Origin: Gloeopeniophorella convolvens
Lineage: Eukaryota > Basidiomycota > Agaricomycetes > Russulales
DNA length: 64,000 bases
Reading direction: 5' to 3'
Assembly: GCA_022496205.1 (NCBI GenBank)
Contig: WTXD01000025.1
Location: 347,243-411,242, forward strand
Each line of letters opens with the position of its first letter. Positions within the stretch are counted from its first letter, which is position 1. Positions 47,555 to 59,132 of this stretch are shown piece by piece. The notes below the pieces were generated by a model. The model was given only the letters and a program-made list of their open reading frames with translations. It did not search any database and was not told where the DNA came from. The translations under genes were made by a program, and so were the position numbers.

Positions 47555-48273
47555 TTACTCATGCTTCACATGCGGCAAGAACTCCTTCGCCCCTTCCGGA
47601 TTGGCCACGAACAACTCCTCCAGCCCCTTGCGTGTCAGGTAGTGATGGTCCTCCCAGTGGAACCCAGGGACAACAACTTCGGTGATGAGGCACCCTGTGC
47701 GCTCGAGGTTCTCCTTCGATGCATCGAGATCTTCGGGCAGTAGGCGCGACATCTTCCACACGCCGGTGCCAACAAGCAACTGGCGCCGTTCGCCGGCGCG
47801 CGCGTTGGGACCCATTACGACGCGCTCGATCGTTGGTGGGGTGTCGGGCGTGGGAGAGGGCGTGATAAGAGTGTATTCGGCGCGTCCAGAGTGGTGCACG
47901 TGCATCGTCTGAGGGGAGCGCGGCGGGGAAAGGAGTGACAAGGATAAGAGGGAGAGAGATCAGTGGAAGGGGAGATGACGAGGCAGCAAGGATCACACAC
48001 GATAGACTTGTTCGTATGTATCACTCCCACGGGGCTCGAGGCCGTTAGCAAGTAAAAGATGGTCGTCGCGAGTGAGCGCGGCGCGCCCGACGCGTATGGG
48101 CTGGGCACCTCCACCTCTTGGCGGTCTGTCTCAGCAAAATAGCCTGCGGGACGCGGGCATCAGGATCGTCGAGAGACACAAACTCAGAGGGCGCACGTAC
48201 CGCCTTCAGGGTGCGAAATCAAGTTCAGGTCCTGGATCAGGTCTGCAGTGCGTGGTGCAGTAGAGTAGTCCAT
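47555..48273 (-). CDS. Cupin-fold protein, DUF985 family
   Basis: Exons from 48273: MDYSTAPRTADLIQDLNLIS with HPEG; GYFAETDRQEVEVPSPYASG, SLATTIFYLLTASSPVGVIH and TNKSI; then TMHVHHSGRAEYTLITPSPT through GERRQLLVGTGVWKMSRLLP and VVVPGFHWEDHHYLTRKGLE to the stop at 47555. The order HPEGGYF, TTIFYLL, H..G, GTGVWK, PGFHWEDH is the DUF985 (cupin_5) pattern, seen in yeast Yml079w and bacterial homologs, at the usual length of about 190 residues. The ligand and reaction of the family are not established. Introns of 52 and about 110 bases splice in phase. No break seen. Confidence 0.85.
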
Positions 48274-49277
48274 GCTGGTATGGTGCGTGATGGTGCGTGC
48301 AGAAAAGGGTGGTGGGCGGTGTGATAGCAAAATCGCGGAGAAAGATGTTATCAAGGCGGGGATGATCGGCAGTTGCGCAGGGCCCTCGATCGGCCGAGTT
48401 GCAGTGTGGGCGGGTCTGGCGCCATGGCAGTTGGGCCGCGGTGTTTATACGATGAGTCCCTTACCCCAAACAAAAGCAACACTCAGCCGTGCGTCCAAGT
48501 TACGTGGAGTGCGGCGCACTAGCACGCGAATAGAGCCGACTTACCAAGCGCGAACAGGCGCGAACTGCGGATCGTTTCAGGAGGTAATCACAAATGGAGC
48601 ACTCTTCTGCGCCATTTGCGGAAAACCGGTCTGCGGGTAGACAGCTGTAAGCAGTGTTAGTGACTAGCGATATATGGTAAGCAGCAGGATGCCGCAGCCT
48701 CGCGTCTGTCGCCGGGGGCTTCCTAGGTGTTCGGTGCCGTCGGCGATAATAATGTGATGTAGTACTAGCCTTGCTTCGTCTTTGCGTGTTCGGCGCCTGT
48801 GTGGTTGTTGCGATGCGCCGTAAGAAGACGCTGTGGGGGTTATTTGATGCGCTATGAAACCAGAGGGGGTTTTCATATATCCAGCGAGAGCAGGCAAGAG
48901 CCCAGTGGGCACGGGCACAGACTCGAGTAACCGGCCGTTATGAGCTGGGAGGTATAAAGGAGGGTTCAAACGTTCGACGTTCGACGTTCATCGATCTTCT
49001 GTGGTCCTGGTTCGGTATGTTGACGCTCCCCGCAATTCCGTTAGAGCAGGAGTGAGCGGTAACTAAATCATTGTGCAGAGGTCGTGACGAAAGGTGGGCA
49101 GCCTCGAGCTCGCCACGGTCCGGAGGCCGGTCCGACGTCTTCCTATGACGCCATTGATAGGTTCCTCCGCCAGCCTCTGCCGCCAGCCTCTATTTACTAG
49201 TCAGCCACTGACTCGAGCGTCGCCATCCGTAACGACCAAACCATTTCTCCGACTCTACCATCAGAAAGCACCCATGA
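48274..49277. other. Divergent intergenic region
   Basis: Between the cupin and polymerase genes. No gene recognised; tandem ACGTTCGACGTTCGACGTTC repeat at about 48970. Confidence 0.4.
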
Positions 49278-51500
49278 ATGGCTTCCAAGCGTGCTCGCCC
49301 TCGTTCACCATCGTCACCATCGGAAAGCCCTGTCGAAGGGCATTCTCAGAAGCGTGCCAAACATGAGCCCGGAATCCTCAGCTCGCATAGCTTGTTCATT
49401 GTCCACGCCAAGCTATCCGATGTCGATATCTCCGAGATAAACGATCTCGCGGACAAGGCAGGCGCAACCATCGTGAGCCTACCGGAGGAGGCAGATGTCA
49501 TCATTACTGCCATCGGGATGCGAAAGCGGCTGGAGCGCCACCTCAACTGGGACCTCGCAGTCAGTCATGACCCTCTTCCAGTGCCAACCAAACCCTGACA
49601 AGACTGGGATGGTTACAGAAAACGAAGGCTCTGGTGACGCCTGACTGGCTGAGTGACTCTGTAGCGAAGAGTCGCCCGCTTCCATGTGCCGACTATGCTG
49701 CTTTACCGGCCCTGGAGGAAACGACCGCTGAACACTGTCCACGTAGCGAGTCTCCGCAAGATGGTGCATCTACCAAACGTACCCCATACACATCCCCTCG
49801 GACATCGCCTGCACCACCCTCTCGGCTGGGTCCCACCCCACCGGCGTTCCTACTATCGCCATCAGAGCCTCCACCACAAGCCAAGCTTGATCACGCTGCG
49901 CGCTTCTCTTGCGCCCGCGCATCGCCTCTTGTATGCGTCAATCAGGCGTTAGTTCAGAACTCGACATTTTGAAGCGCAGTCGGGCACTCGAAGGAAATGA
50001 ACGCAGCGCGCTCAGTTATGCACGGGCAATTGCTGTAAGGAGCGTCTCGCCTCGCTGTATGCCACCTCTGACTTGCATATTCGACAGGCTATCAAAGGTG
50101 GCCCTCTGAGAAACCTGATCGCTCATAGTGTCGTCTGACGATCCTCAGCATTCCCGCGTGAAATCACTGCGCGCGAGCGTAGCGAAGTACAGGGGCTGCC
50201 CTACATAGGCGCCAAGATATCTAACATGGTACGCTGGCCACTTCCGCACCGGCAATGATGCTGACCTCCGACAGATCGACGAATATCTCTTTCGCGGCCA
50301 CATTGCGGAAGTCGGTGAGCACGCGTCACCCCCGCCTCGTTGACACCATATGATCTGATCGCCGATCCTGGTAGAGGAAACGAAGCGGTCGGAGCGGTTT
50401 ACCGCCCTGGCGCTCTTCAACTCGATCTATGGAATCGGGCCAGTCACTGCGCGCAACCTGTACGCGCGCGGGCTGCGTTCTTTACGCGACCTTGAGGCCT
50501 TCTATGAGGTTGACGCCCCAGAGGCGCCGGTTGTGCAGCAGCAGCACGAGAAAGATGACACTAGTACTGAAATGGATGTCCGTGTTGCGCTACGCTTGCG
50601 CGACGACCTCGTGCAAACGTGCGTCTTTGGTTCGCTCGTGCGCCGGAACACGCACGGTGACGCATGTCCATGTGGATAGGATCCCACGAAAGGAGGTAGA
50701 GGCAATTCATGCCACAATCATGCGTCACCTGGACGCTGTAGAGCCTGGTTGCGCGAGCATGCTTGTCGGCGGGTGCGTGTCATGCCACGCGCCCACCTTA
50801 CGTGGCGAAGTCTTGATTCCGAGTGATTGAGTAATTGATTTAGGTACCGACGAGGGAAGCCCGCAAGCAATGACATCGATGTTGTGTTCACGCATCCGGA
50901 TGCGACATCTGCCAAGGGTCTTTGTGCGCGGCTCGTACAGCGTTTACGTGGCGCAGGACTCGTTACTCACGTCATGCGTGAGTCTTTACCAGGCATCTTT
51001 TAACCCGTGCAGTGCTGAAATACCACAGACCTGTCCGGCTTCCATGAGCACGACGCGCTGCGCACCGCGCACTGGGATTCCCTCGAGAAGGCACTGACTG
51101 TGTTCCGCACGCCCGGCGCGCCGCATCGCCGCGTAGACCTCATTTGCGCGTTGCCGCAAACATACTGGACGGCCGTTGTCGGGTGGACGGGATCAACGAT
51201 GTTCGAGCGCGACCTGAGGTCGGCAGCCAAGGCCATGTGCGTCTACCCCACTCATGCTATCCCATCAAGGTCTAAGCTGATTACCCTGTTTCGTCGCAGC
51301 GGGCTGAAATTTGATAGCTCCGGGATGTGCGTTGGAGGTTTCTTGGGGCGGGATATGCCTAGGATGCTGATGCATGCTATTGTAATTCCAGCACACGCCG
51401 GCGCGACTCGCAGCTCATCTACCCACGCTCGGAGAAAGAGGTCTTTGATATCCTTGGCCTTGCTTGGGTCGACCCTGTGCTGCGCAATGCTGACGCTTGA
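49278..51500 (+). CDS. DNA polymerase X family (lambda/mu/POL4 type), one apparent frameshift
   Basis: The N-terminus (MASKRARPRSPSSPSESPVE) carries a basic nuclear signal, then a BRCT domain (LFIVHAKLSDVDISEINDLA to LVTPDWLSDSVAKSRPLPCA). A Ser/Pro linker, the lyase-type helix-hairpin region (LDILKRSRALEGNERSALSY, YIGAKISNMIDEYLFRGHIA), the fingers (FNSIYGIGPVTARNLYARGL) and the palm follow. The palm has the family signature GGYRRGKPASNDIDVVFT with two catalytic Asp residues and the third in HRRVDLICAL. It ends IYPRSEKEVFDILGLAWVDP and LRNADA at 51498-51500. All ten or so junctions fit except at about 49958: LVCVNQALVQ and ELDILKRS are one frame apart, with no room for an intron. Either a real one-base loss or a sequencing error. 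Known role: gap filling in end joining and base excision repair. A decayed partial copy lies at 55900-56540. Confidence 0.82.
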
Positions 51501-53080
51501 GCGCTAAGCTGCGCCTTCTGGATCCCTCACATGCATCAGTTGTAAGTGCTTTGTACGTCGCTGCAGTACTATTATATTCTTCTCCCCTATATCCTTTTCT
51601 CCACGAAGTTCTGCTTAGATTGTAATGCGATAGTCTGTGTATTCCGTGGAGTTACAGAGTACGTTGAACACGCGTAGGGGACAATTCCCCGATTATATGA
51701 CACCCTCATGCGCACCTCTTAGTAAGATCAGCGCATCTTCTCGAACGAAGAATCAGCTGCTCATGTAAGCACCATCGCACCCTCTCGAATATGTGATACC
51801 CGCTCTGGGCAGCCACAACCTCACAAAAGGCAGTGGAGTGCAAGTGGAGTACAACAAGAGTCAACAAATCCCAACAGGATCCAAAGCCGCCGGCCCGAGC
51901 TCCCGGGCGCCTATGGCAAACGCTTCCGAGTCCCCGGCCCTCGGGCAGTGCTTGCGAGAAGCATCATCATCGAATCATCACGGTGAGACCGACCTCCAAC
52001 CCTCAGCAGATCCGGCTGCTGCTGCAAACCCGCGTAGCGCAATCATATACTCTACCAAATCCTGGTGGAGATCCTCCTACTCGGTCCCTGCCTCCTGCTT
52101 GTAATTCTCCGGCGCATGGCGCCGACTTGAATACCTTACAACAGAGCCCGTGCATGTTTACTATGTGAGAGCATTTCCCTTATTGCTTTCAATGCCACTG
52201 CCACTATATGCAGATGGAGTTGTCGTGGGGCCGGAAGTCTGGACCCCGACACACGGGGGCCCGCCCGGGGACCACCAGTGCACCACGTGTAGTGGGCGTG
52301 GTGCCAGCTTCAAGTTGTGGCAAGGCTCGTGTCATTGTCCCCGCCGGGGATTGCCCTGGATTTCCCTTCCTGTGAATCTGACTCGCACTTGTTTTGCCCA
52401 GGGATCAACGTAATTAAACGGTCATGTCTGCGGACCTGGACGCAGAGGTCTATACTTCGATCATATGGAATACATCACCGCTTCTAGATGCCCCCAAGTG
52501 GTGAGGATTTACCTGCGCTGCCTCCACCGGATAGTTATTATCACACGCCGTCGGATCGGGTCAGACCTTCCATTATGGCCGTGTCGGGACTGGGCCTGAC
52601 GTTGGGCCTCTGTCGGCAGGGACGCACAAGACGAAAGCAACATGGCCTTGTTCCTGCGACGAAATTTAACATGACCATCCCAGCCGATTATATGTCTCCA
52701 GAGTCGCGCATGTAAGAGCGTTTCTCCTGCAGCGGACACAATGACTAGGGGAGGGGTGAATGTCTCCTAGCCACATGGGGGATGGGGCATGAGGCGATAC
52801 AATCGAGTCACCTCATCATCAGACGTCTGAAGAGGCCTTGCACAGACTCCTCGGACACCAAAACCTCGTGGCGTGCCTGAAGCGACGCGTGTAAGCATTG
52901 CAATTGTCACGCTCAGGTGTCGTTGAAGGCTGGAAAAGAAGCCCGTTTGGGTATGCGGAGGGTCAATAAATAGGCGTGCCACTGTGTCTTCCTCCGTTCT
53001 CCATCCTCCCATCACCCGCGCGCGGCTGATACTCTCTCATTCAACCTCGCTCAACTATCCTAACTGCTCTCTCCACCACA
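51501..53080. other. Gene-free stretch
   Basis: Only short open frames without recognisable domains. AATAAATAG at about 52965, 108 bases before the next ATG, is a possible TATA variant for the zinc-finger gene B. Confidence 0.4.
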
Positions 53081-55048
53081 ATGGATTACTCTGCTGACCC
53101 AACCTTCCGTTGGTTTACCCCTGCTCCTCATAACATGGCTCAGCCATCTCCTGGCTTTGCTTCCGAGTGTGTTGAGACCGGATATACTCCCGCTGCTGTT
53201 GAATACGACTACAACGTCACTTTCCCCCCTTCGGTTGAATTTCCGTCTCCGGTTACGTCGCTCTCCGAGCTCTCCGACTTCACTGTGAGTACCTGGTATG
53301 CACGGTGCCACAATGTCCCGCTCATTGTACGGTGCCACAGGGTCTCGAGTCGGCAGACATCGGTAATTTTAGTAGTGTTCCCTTCGACAGTGCTATGAGC
53401 TACGACTTCGTCGCAAGCAACCTACCCGCCCCCGTATTCACCGCCCCTGACTTCTGCGATCCTCCTGCATACTATGGCGATAATGTCCCACCTGTTAGTA
53501 TAATCGTTCGACGTTCATCAGGAGTGCCACCCATACTCATCGCGCCGTGACAGGTCCCCTACATCCCCGGGCCAGTCTCCTACGTCCCTCCGGTCTCCTA
53601 CATTCCCCCAGTCTCCTACACCCCCTCGGTCCCCTACACCCCTCCGGTCCCTTTCCAAGGTGTGCTTCTACACCTACTATGCTAGGTCTCGCGCTGAGTT
53701 TATGCAAATCAGTTCCAGGACCCGATTTCTCTGGCTTACCAGATGTCAACGGCACTGGCCAGGTCGCCGCACCAGTGCACGACCATTTGTCGACTCCGCT
53801 GTCATACGTAAGTACAAGATGTGGCACCCACGCTGGCGTGCTTCGCTCAACATTGCCTACCACAGGACGCCACCCATATCGTCCCACCGGCGCCGGAGCC
53901 TACGCCTTTTGAGTTCCCTGGGTTCTGTGAGCCCGATGAAATGACCTGCGTCCGGCCTTCGTGGCTTCTATCTGACGGCGACGACGACGGCTGGCGCACT
54001 CAGGAGGAACTTCATAATTTGTGCAACGGTCCCGCTCAGTGCGTCAGCGAAGACCATTCGGGCCGGTGAGTAGCATTCCCCTTCGCATCGCGCACTCGCG
54101 TGGTGGTACCTTCACGTTTACTCACAATTGAATGCCAGGACGCTCGTACATTCAGCTCTTCCAAGGGCCTCTCCGGGAGCTGATTGGCAAGAACAACCCC
54201 AGGGTGCTCCCCTCGCTGTGTCAAGGCACTGCGAACGGCCCGCACCCCAGGGTGCTCAACCTCGCAAGCGGCCCAGGGAAGATCCAGCATTCCAGAACGA
54301 GGTCTTGGGCAACAACGACTACGAGGAGCAACCGCTCAAAAAGGCCAAGGGAGCGGTAGTCACCGTCTCAGCGGCAGGAGGATCCGGGGGGTGGGCCAAC
54401 CGAACACCCTCCACCAGGACCCTCACAACGATCAACGAAAAATCCGAGTCGGCAGGCAGCGGAGCGGAGAGGCTCGCTGCCACAGCTGTGCAAGGAGTTT
54501 CCCGTCAATCTTTGTCAGGGCCGGAAGGCTCACAGGGTTTGGCGGGGACTCGTGCAGGTAAAGCGCCGGCTCGGCTCGAGAGGGGAGAGAAGGTGCCCGA
54601 GGAGTCAGACAGTGGGGACAAGGTGGACAAGATGCCGAAGAGACTGAGCAAGAGGCACTTGGCGCTTCTTGATGCCCCGCAGGAGCAAATCAGTCGCGGG
54701 AAGGTCGAAGTCATGCGCTGCAGGCTTTGCCCAAAGGAATCCTTCAAAAAGTGGCGTAACTATAAGCGTCACTGCAACGGCTCTGAGGCGCACCCCATCG
54801 CCGTCTACGATTGCGAGCAGTGCGGGGAGTGCTACGGGCGCAAGGATGCGCTCAAGCGTCACGCCGACTCTTGCAACGCCGTGCAGACACCCGAGACCAT
54901 GGGGAAGGCCGAAACCGGCTTCCGAGTCTTTGAGAAATTCAAGAAGGACTTCAATAGATGGATGAAGACTGGCGAACCCATCGAAGGCGGAGGCTGGGCG
55001 GAGAGAATGAAGGTGGCCGTTCCGAACAGCTCGAAGTGGAGAACGTAA
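53081..55048 (+). CDS. Two-finger zinc protein B (C2H2 plus C2HC)
   Basis: Several short exons (MDYSADPTFRWFTPAPHNMA; GLESADIGNFSSVPFDSAMS; a tyrosine/proline repeat exon; GPDFSGLPDVNGTG; DATHIVPPAPEPTPFEFPGF) lead to a long last exon from about 54138 to the stop at 55046-55048. The repeat exon at about 53555-53660 consists of SYVPP, SYIPP, SYTPS and PYTPP steps. The last exon has a basic stretch (PRKRPREDP, KKAKGA), then two fingers: MRCRLCPKESFKKWRNYKRH (C-x2-C-x13-H-x6-H) and DCEQCGECYGRKDALKRHAD with final Cys. The finger pair and its position near the C-terminus are the same as in protein A at 44337-46244, so the two are paralogs with unrelated N-terminal regions. Exact splice sites of the middle exons are uncertain. 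Confidence 0.7.
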
Positions 55049-55899
55049 CAAAGTGAGCTGTTTGATCTGACTTCACGTCGCGGCTGGTGGACATTGGCAT
55101 TGCGAATCTTGTTTTTGGACCCGTTTTATTTTCATTCTTATCCCTAGCGCTTGAGGAAGACTCGCAGGCGTGGTGCCCCTGCACTTTCGCGTACGGTTTA
55201 GGTCTATCGTTTGTATTGCTTGTGCCCGTCCCGCTCTATACAATATTCAGCTCATTCAGCTGCGAATCGATGTGTGGCTACGCACTTGTTCCTTCCCTGC
55301 TGCCTATGTCGACCGCGCCCATCTATCTTGAGACTGCGAGAAATGCCGGGCGTGCTGGATGCGGGAGAGCTAGAGGGGTGAAGTTGTGGAGACGGCATCG
55401 ATTAGCTGATGAGAAAATTTCCGACTTGAGTATGCCTCGTGCGGCAGCTTGCCACGATATTTGATCTGCGCAAGCGAAGGCCGCTGAGTGCTCCGTAAGG
55501 GCCGACAATCTTCCACCAGTCCTCCCTCGTGGCGGGGGGTAGGGCCAGCGCACAAGGACGCCGCAGGAGTCCGGACGCCGCGCGGCGGAACGGAGACTGA
55601 ACGGAGGCTCGCGGTGCGGATGCCGGCCCGACTCATATGACCGACTTCATCCTCGTCCTCGACGACGTCAACACCGGGCGACGTGCAACGACCAGACATC
55701 TCGTCGAAATGCATCTTTCAATCGCCTTAAATATTCGACACTTCCCACTTCCAGGAAATAAAACCAGTCCCGTCCGTTTATTCCCGCTTGTTGTTGGAAA
55801 CCCGGTATGGGGGCCGTACAGTCCAAGACTCGCAGCCTATCACTAGCCTGTACATCCACTGAAGCCCCTTCAGCGAACATTTCAAGCTACCCGGTATCG
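55049..55899. other. Gene-free stretch
   Basis: 3' UTR of zinc-finger gene B and unassigned sequence. No gene or repeat supported. Confidence 0.4.
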
Positions 55900-56540
55900 A
55901 TGCATCCGATCGATTAGAGAAAGCGAAGGCAAGGATCACCAGCTCGCACAGAATGCGGGTATCGTCATCGCCTTGGCGTATCAAAATCTCGCCCCGGCTG
56001 GCCAGAACGCTGCATCTATTGTGGTAAGTCTCCTCTGATTTCAGACTGCCCCGAGTCATTTATCATGGAAATAGATGTGCGAGAGCCCTTGTGACACCCG
56101 ATTGACTGTTTGACTTTCGTTAACAAGGGGGCCTGGCCACTCCGCTAGCCCTAGTCCCCGTCAAATGTTGCTCGCACCAATTGCACTAGTACCGTGTCGA
56201 CCTTCCCCATCAATTTCCTCAGCATCTCCCGAATCCTCAACCATTCTCGTTTGGGCCGTGTTCCTTTCTCTGTACCGGCGCGGCGCTCTTCAAACGCGCT
56301 ATTCGACCTCGGCGTGAACCTCGGCGCTCTGGAAGGCAGTCGGGTCCTTGAAGGAAACGAGCGCGTCGAATTTAGCTAGGCCCCGGCATTCGTTGTGAGT
56401 AGCACCCTGTTCTTCTGTACGCCCTCTTTGACCTGCGGTCCCGAGGGTTTTCAGATATCTTGGGAGGCCCTCCTTAGACACATGATTGCTCGATGATGCT
56501 CAGCATTCTCTCAGGATATGGGTGAGTGTGGTGAAATGCC
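55900..56540 (+). pseudogene. Decayed partial copy of the DNA polymerase X gene
   Basis: Same strand and same order as the 49278-51500 gene, with many stops. GCCCTTGTGACACCCGATTG at about 56084 matches the BRCT exon GCTCTGGTGACGCCTGACTG (ALVTPDWL, now with a stop at the Trp). AGTCGGGTCCTTGAAGGAAA at about 56337 matches AGTCGGGCACTCGAAGGAAA (SRALEG). GCCCTCCTTAGACACATGAT through CTCAGCATTC at about 56466-56508 matches the intron-exon border at about 50101-50151. The linker between BRCT and hairpin is largely lost, and nothing resembling the palm is seen downstream. Confidence 0.65.
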
Positions 56541-57489
56541 CAAGCCGCCTTGCATCGACTCGAGAATACCGAACGTGGTGCGCTGTTTGCAACCGCTACG
56601 TAAACGTGGAGGCTTACTATTGTCAAAGTAACACCCTCTGCTTCGACGCATTAATTCCAGTTCTGGACGCATAGGCTCTCGCATACGTCGTAGTTGGGTT
56701 GACTTCTTCGGGAGAGGAAGATTAAGAAGCTTTGTGGCGTCAGGCTACTCAGATGCTAACTGTAGTGATGAGCGTGGACTGGGTGTCTGACTCTTTACCT
56801 TTGTGTAAGTGAACGAGCGATCTCCGGTCGGTTTGTTCTAAACTGATGAATATACCATAGCAGCAGATGGTTGTTTCACGAAAAGGATGCGGCTTTTCCA
56901 CGGTCCCGGGCTTCTCGGGCTTCGCTTTCCGATGTGCATCTACGTGATAGTCGAATGCCATACCATTTGCCTCCTAAACTCGGCGTCCTACGCTTGAGTA
57001 CTCACACATGAGCAGGTCCAACTGTGGCCCTTTTGCTTGGTTGTTGCGATGGCACGGACCTCGGTTTGGCCCTGGTGTTCTGTCCGCTTTTGCCGCCTAA
57101 ATTGTTTCCGCGTCGCGAAGCGTAAACGTCAAGTTGATGTCAAGTGTCTGCAGTCCCCGAGTCCTACGACAGGTCTGACTTGGAGTTTCTTTCTCTCATG
57201 TGACCGGTGTCTTTGGAGCACTGACACTCCGACCGCAGTCGCGCGTGCACTTACTCGATCAATCAGCGTGTCTATACTTTCCATGGACGCACCAACGCCG
57301 TCTATTGTCCTTGAATCTCCGACAAAGGAAGGATACGTTCACGATCCATAAGGTGGCACAAGCGATCTCGGTGGCCGGACTCGCCGGTTAGCGCTGGAGC
57401 TGTGGACTGACGCACGCTTGTCTGCCTTCATAAAAGCCTCTCGTGCGATGCGTCCATCCTTTCACTGGGTGGAAGTCACACATTTGTCC
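56541..57489. other. Gene-free stretch
   Basis: No gene recognised. It ends where the base composition falls sharply toward AT. Confidence 0.4.
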
Positions 57490-59132
57490 GACGAAAAACT
57501 GTGAAATCTTGTTGACATAAGGTAAAATACATCCTCTATCTCTCATATGGAAATACTAATGGGATTTATCTGTATCTTTCCAACAGAATCCTTGCTGGAA
57601 AAGGGAACCATTATATAGAAATCTGCCTTGTATTTGCTACAGTTCTGCATAGAAAAGATTCTGCATATTTCCATGGTTTTGTCTGCCTATGCAATATGTT
57701 GGAGAAATTGTGGAAATCATGGAAATATTTTTAATCTTATCATATTTCCTTCATTTGGCTAGAGTTTTACTATAGTAGGAATACCTTAACAGAATGTAGT
57801 ATCTTTCCTTCACAAAATTGTAACAGAGCTTAGGAGAATATCTGTGTTAAGCTTGCCTCTTTCACCACAAAATTACAATGTGATAATACGATATATTGTG
57901 TAAGTATTTCCGTATAGGGAAACAAGGAATTATTTTGCCTTATATTAGCATAATACCATGATTTTTCGGCTGACGATAGTATGGCTTCTACCCACATCAG
58001 GAAAAAAATCTCATCTTCAAACCCGCTGTAGTAGCTTGTAGTAGTGGGTCCTGTTATGTAGCCCCTCATAGACCACATGTATGTAGCGTGATTACATAGT
58101 CCTACATGATAACGATTGATTTGCTGCTTGTTACATAGTCCTCCAGAGCAGACAGTGATTTGCTACATGATATACGGTGCTACATAGAACAGGGAGGGAT
58201 ACAGATGACTGAGCCACACGACCACGTACATGCAGCCGCAAACCACAATGGTGTAGCACTGCGCTGTGCACAGCGTGCGCGCCATGTACGCTAGCGGCAC
58301 AGGTAGGCCAGCGAGCATGAGCAGTAGGCGGACTATAATCCATACCTGCTGCTATCACCGTCTATTTCTGCGCATGCTGCCACCACCGCCGCCTATCCCA
58401 TCTCCACCACTGCTGTGCTCGCACATTGCACCCATTTCTGCTGCTCGTGTTGCGGACGTCATGCCCGCGTGCCATCGTTGCATAGGCATGTGGGTGCACA
58501 TATGGTGTTGTCACCGCTGCACTCCACGTGCTGCCGTGGCTGCCACTCGGCGTCGCTGTTGCTACTGCTGCCACTGGCATACCGTGGGCGTCGTGGTTGT
58601 GGTCATGGACAGCCTCGGTTTTGCGCGTGGTAACGCTGTCGTACCTCGTTGTGCCATGTGGTGTTTGTGACCTCTGCAAAAACCTCCCCCTCTTATAACA
58701 CCAAATAAGATCTTTTTTGTTCTCAATGAGTGCTTATTGGAAACTGGGCTTATTTTTTCCTTATCTGTCTAAATTGCCACACTAGTTATAAGACCTGCAT
58801 CTTAACAGCAGCTTATAAAGAGATTGTTAAGAGGTGTTAAGGGAGGCAGGGAGCCCATAGATAAGGCCTATCAATGACTTCTTTACTTAAGATTATTCTC
58901 TCTTTCTGTCTGCTTAGCTGCATCTTATAAAGACCATTGCAATCACCAGTGAAGATCTTCAAAAGTTGAAGATAAGATCACACAAGCTCAACATAAGCAA
59001 GACCAAAGATAAGATATGATTCTATGACATCTAATCTAAATCTAATCTTAAGCCGGATTTTATCTAATCACTAATCAAACTATGATAAGATCTTATCAAA
59101 GTCCATCCACATCATATCTAATCGCACGATGC
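57490..59132. other. AT-rich, repeat-bearing stretch beside the transposon genes
   Basis: Base composition changes abruptly at about 57490. 57500-58080 has repeated CATGGAAAT/ATTTCCAT motifs. 58080-58200 has TACATAGTCCT and GATTTGCT repeated. 58680-59110 is dense in GATAAGATC-type motifs and their complement, including the palindrome GATAAGATCTTATC at about 59085. No gene. It is likely the terminal non-coding part of the mobile element that carries the next two genes. Confidence 0.5.

Noticed and set aside
57455..57475. CACTGGG as the CACTA-type end of the Plavaka element
   Set aside because: A single short match with no partner end in the window and no target duplication; chance is likely.
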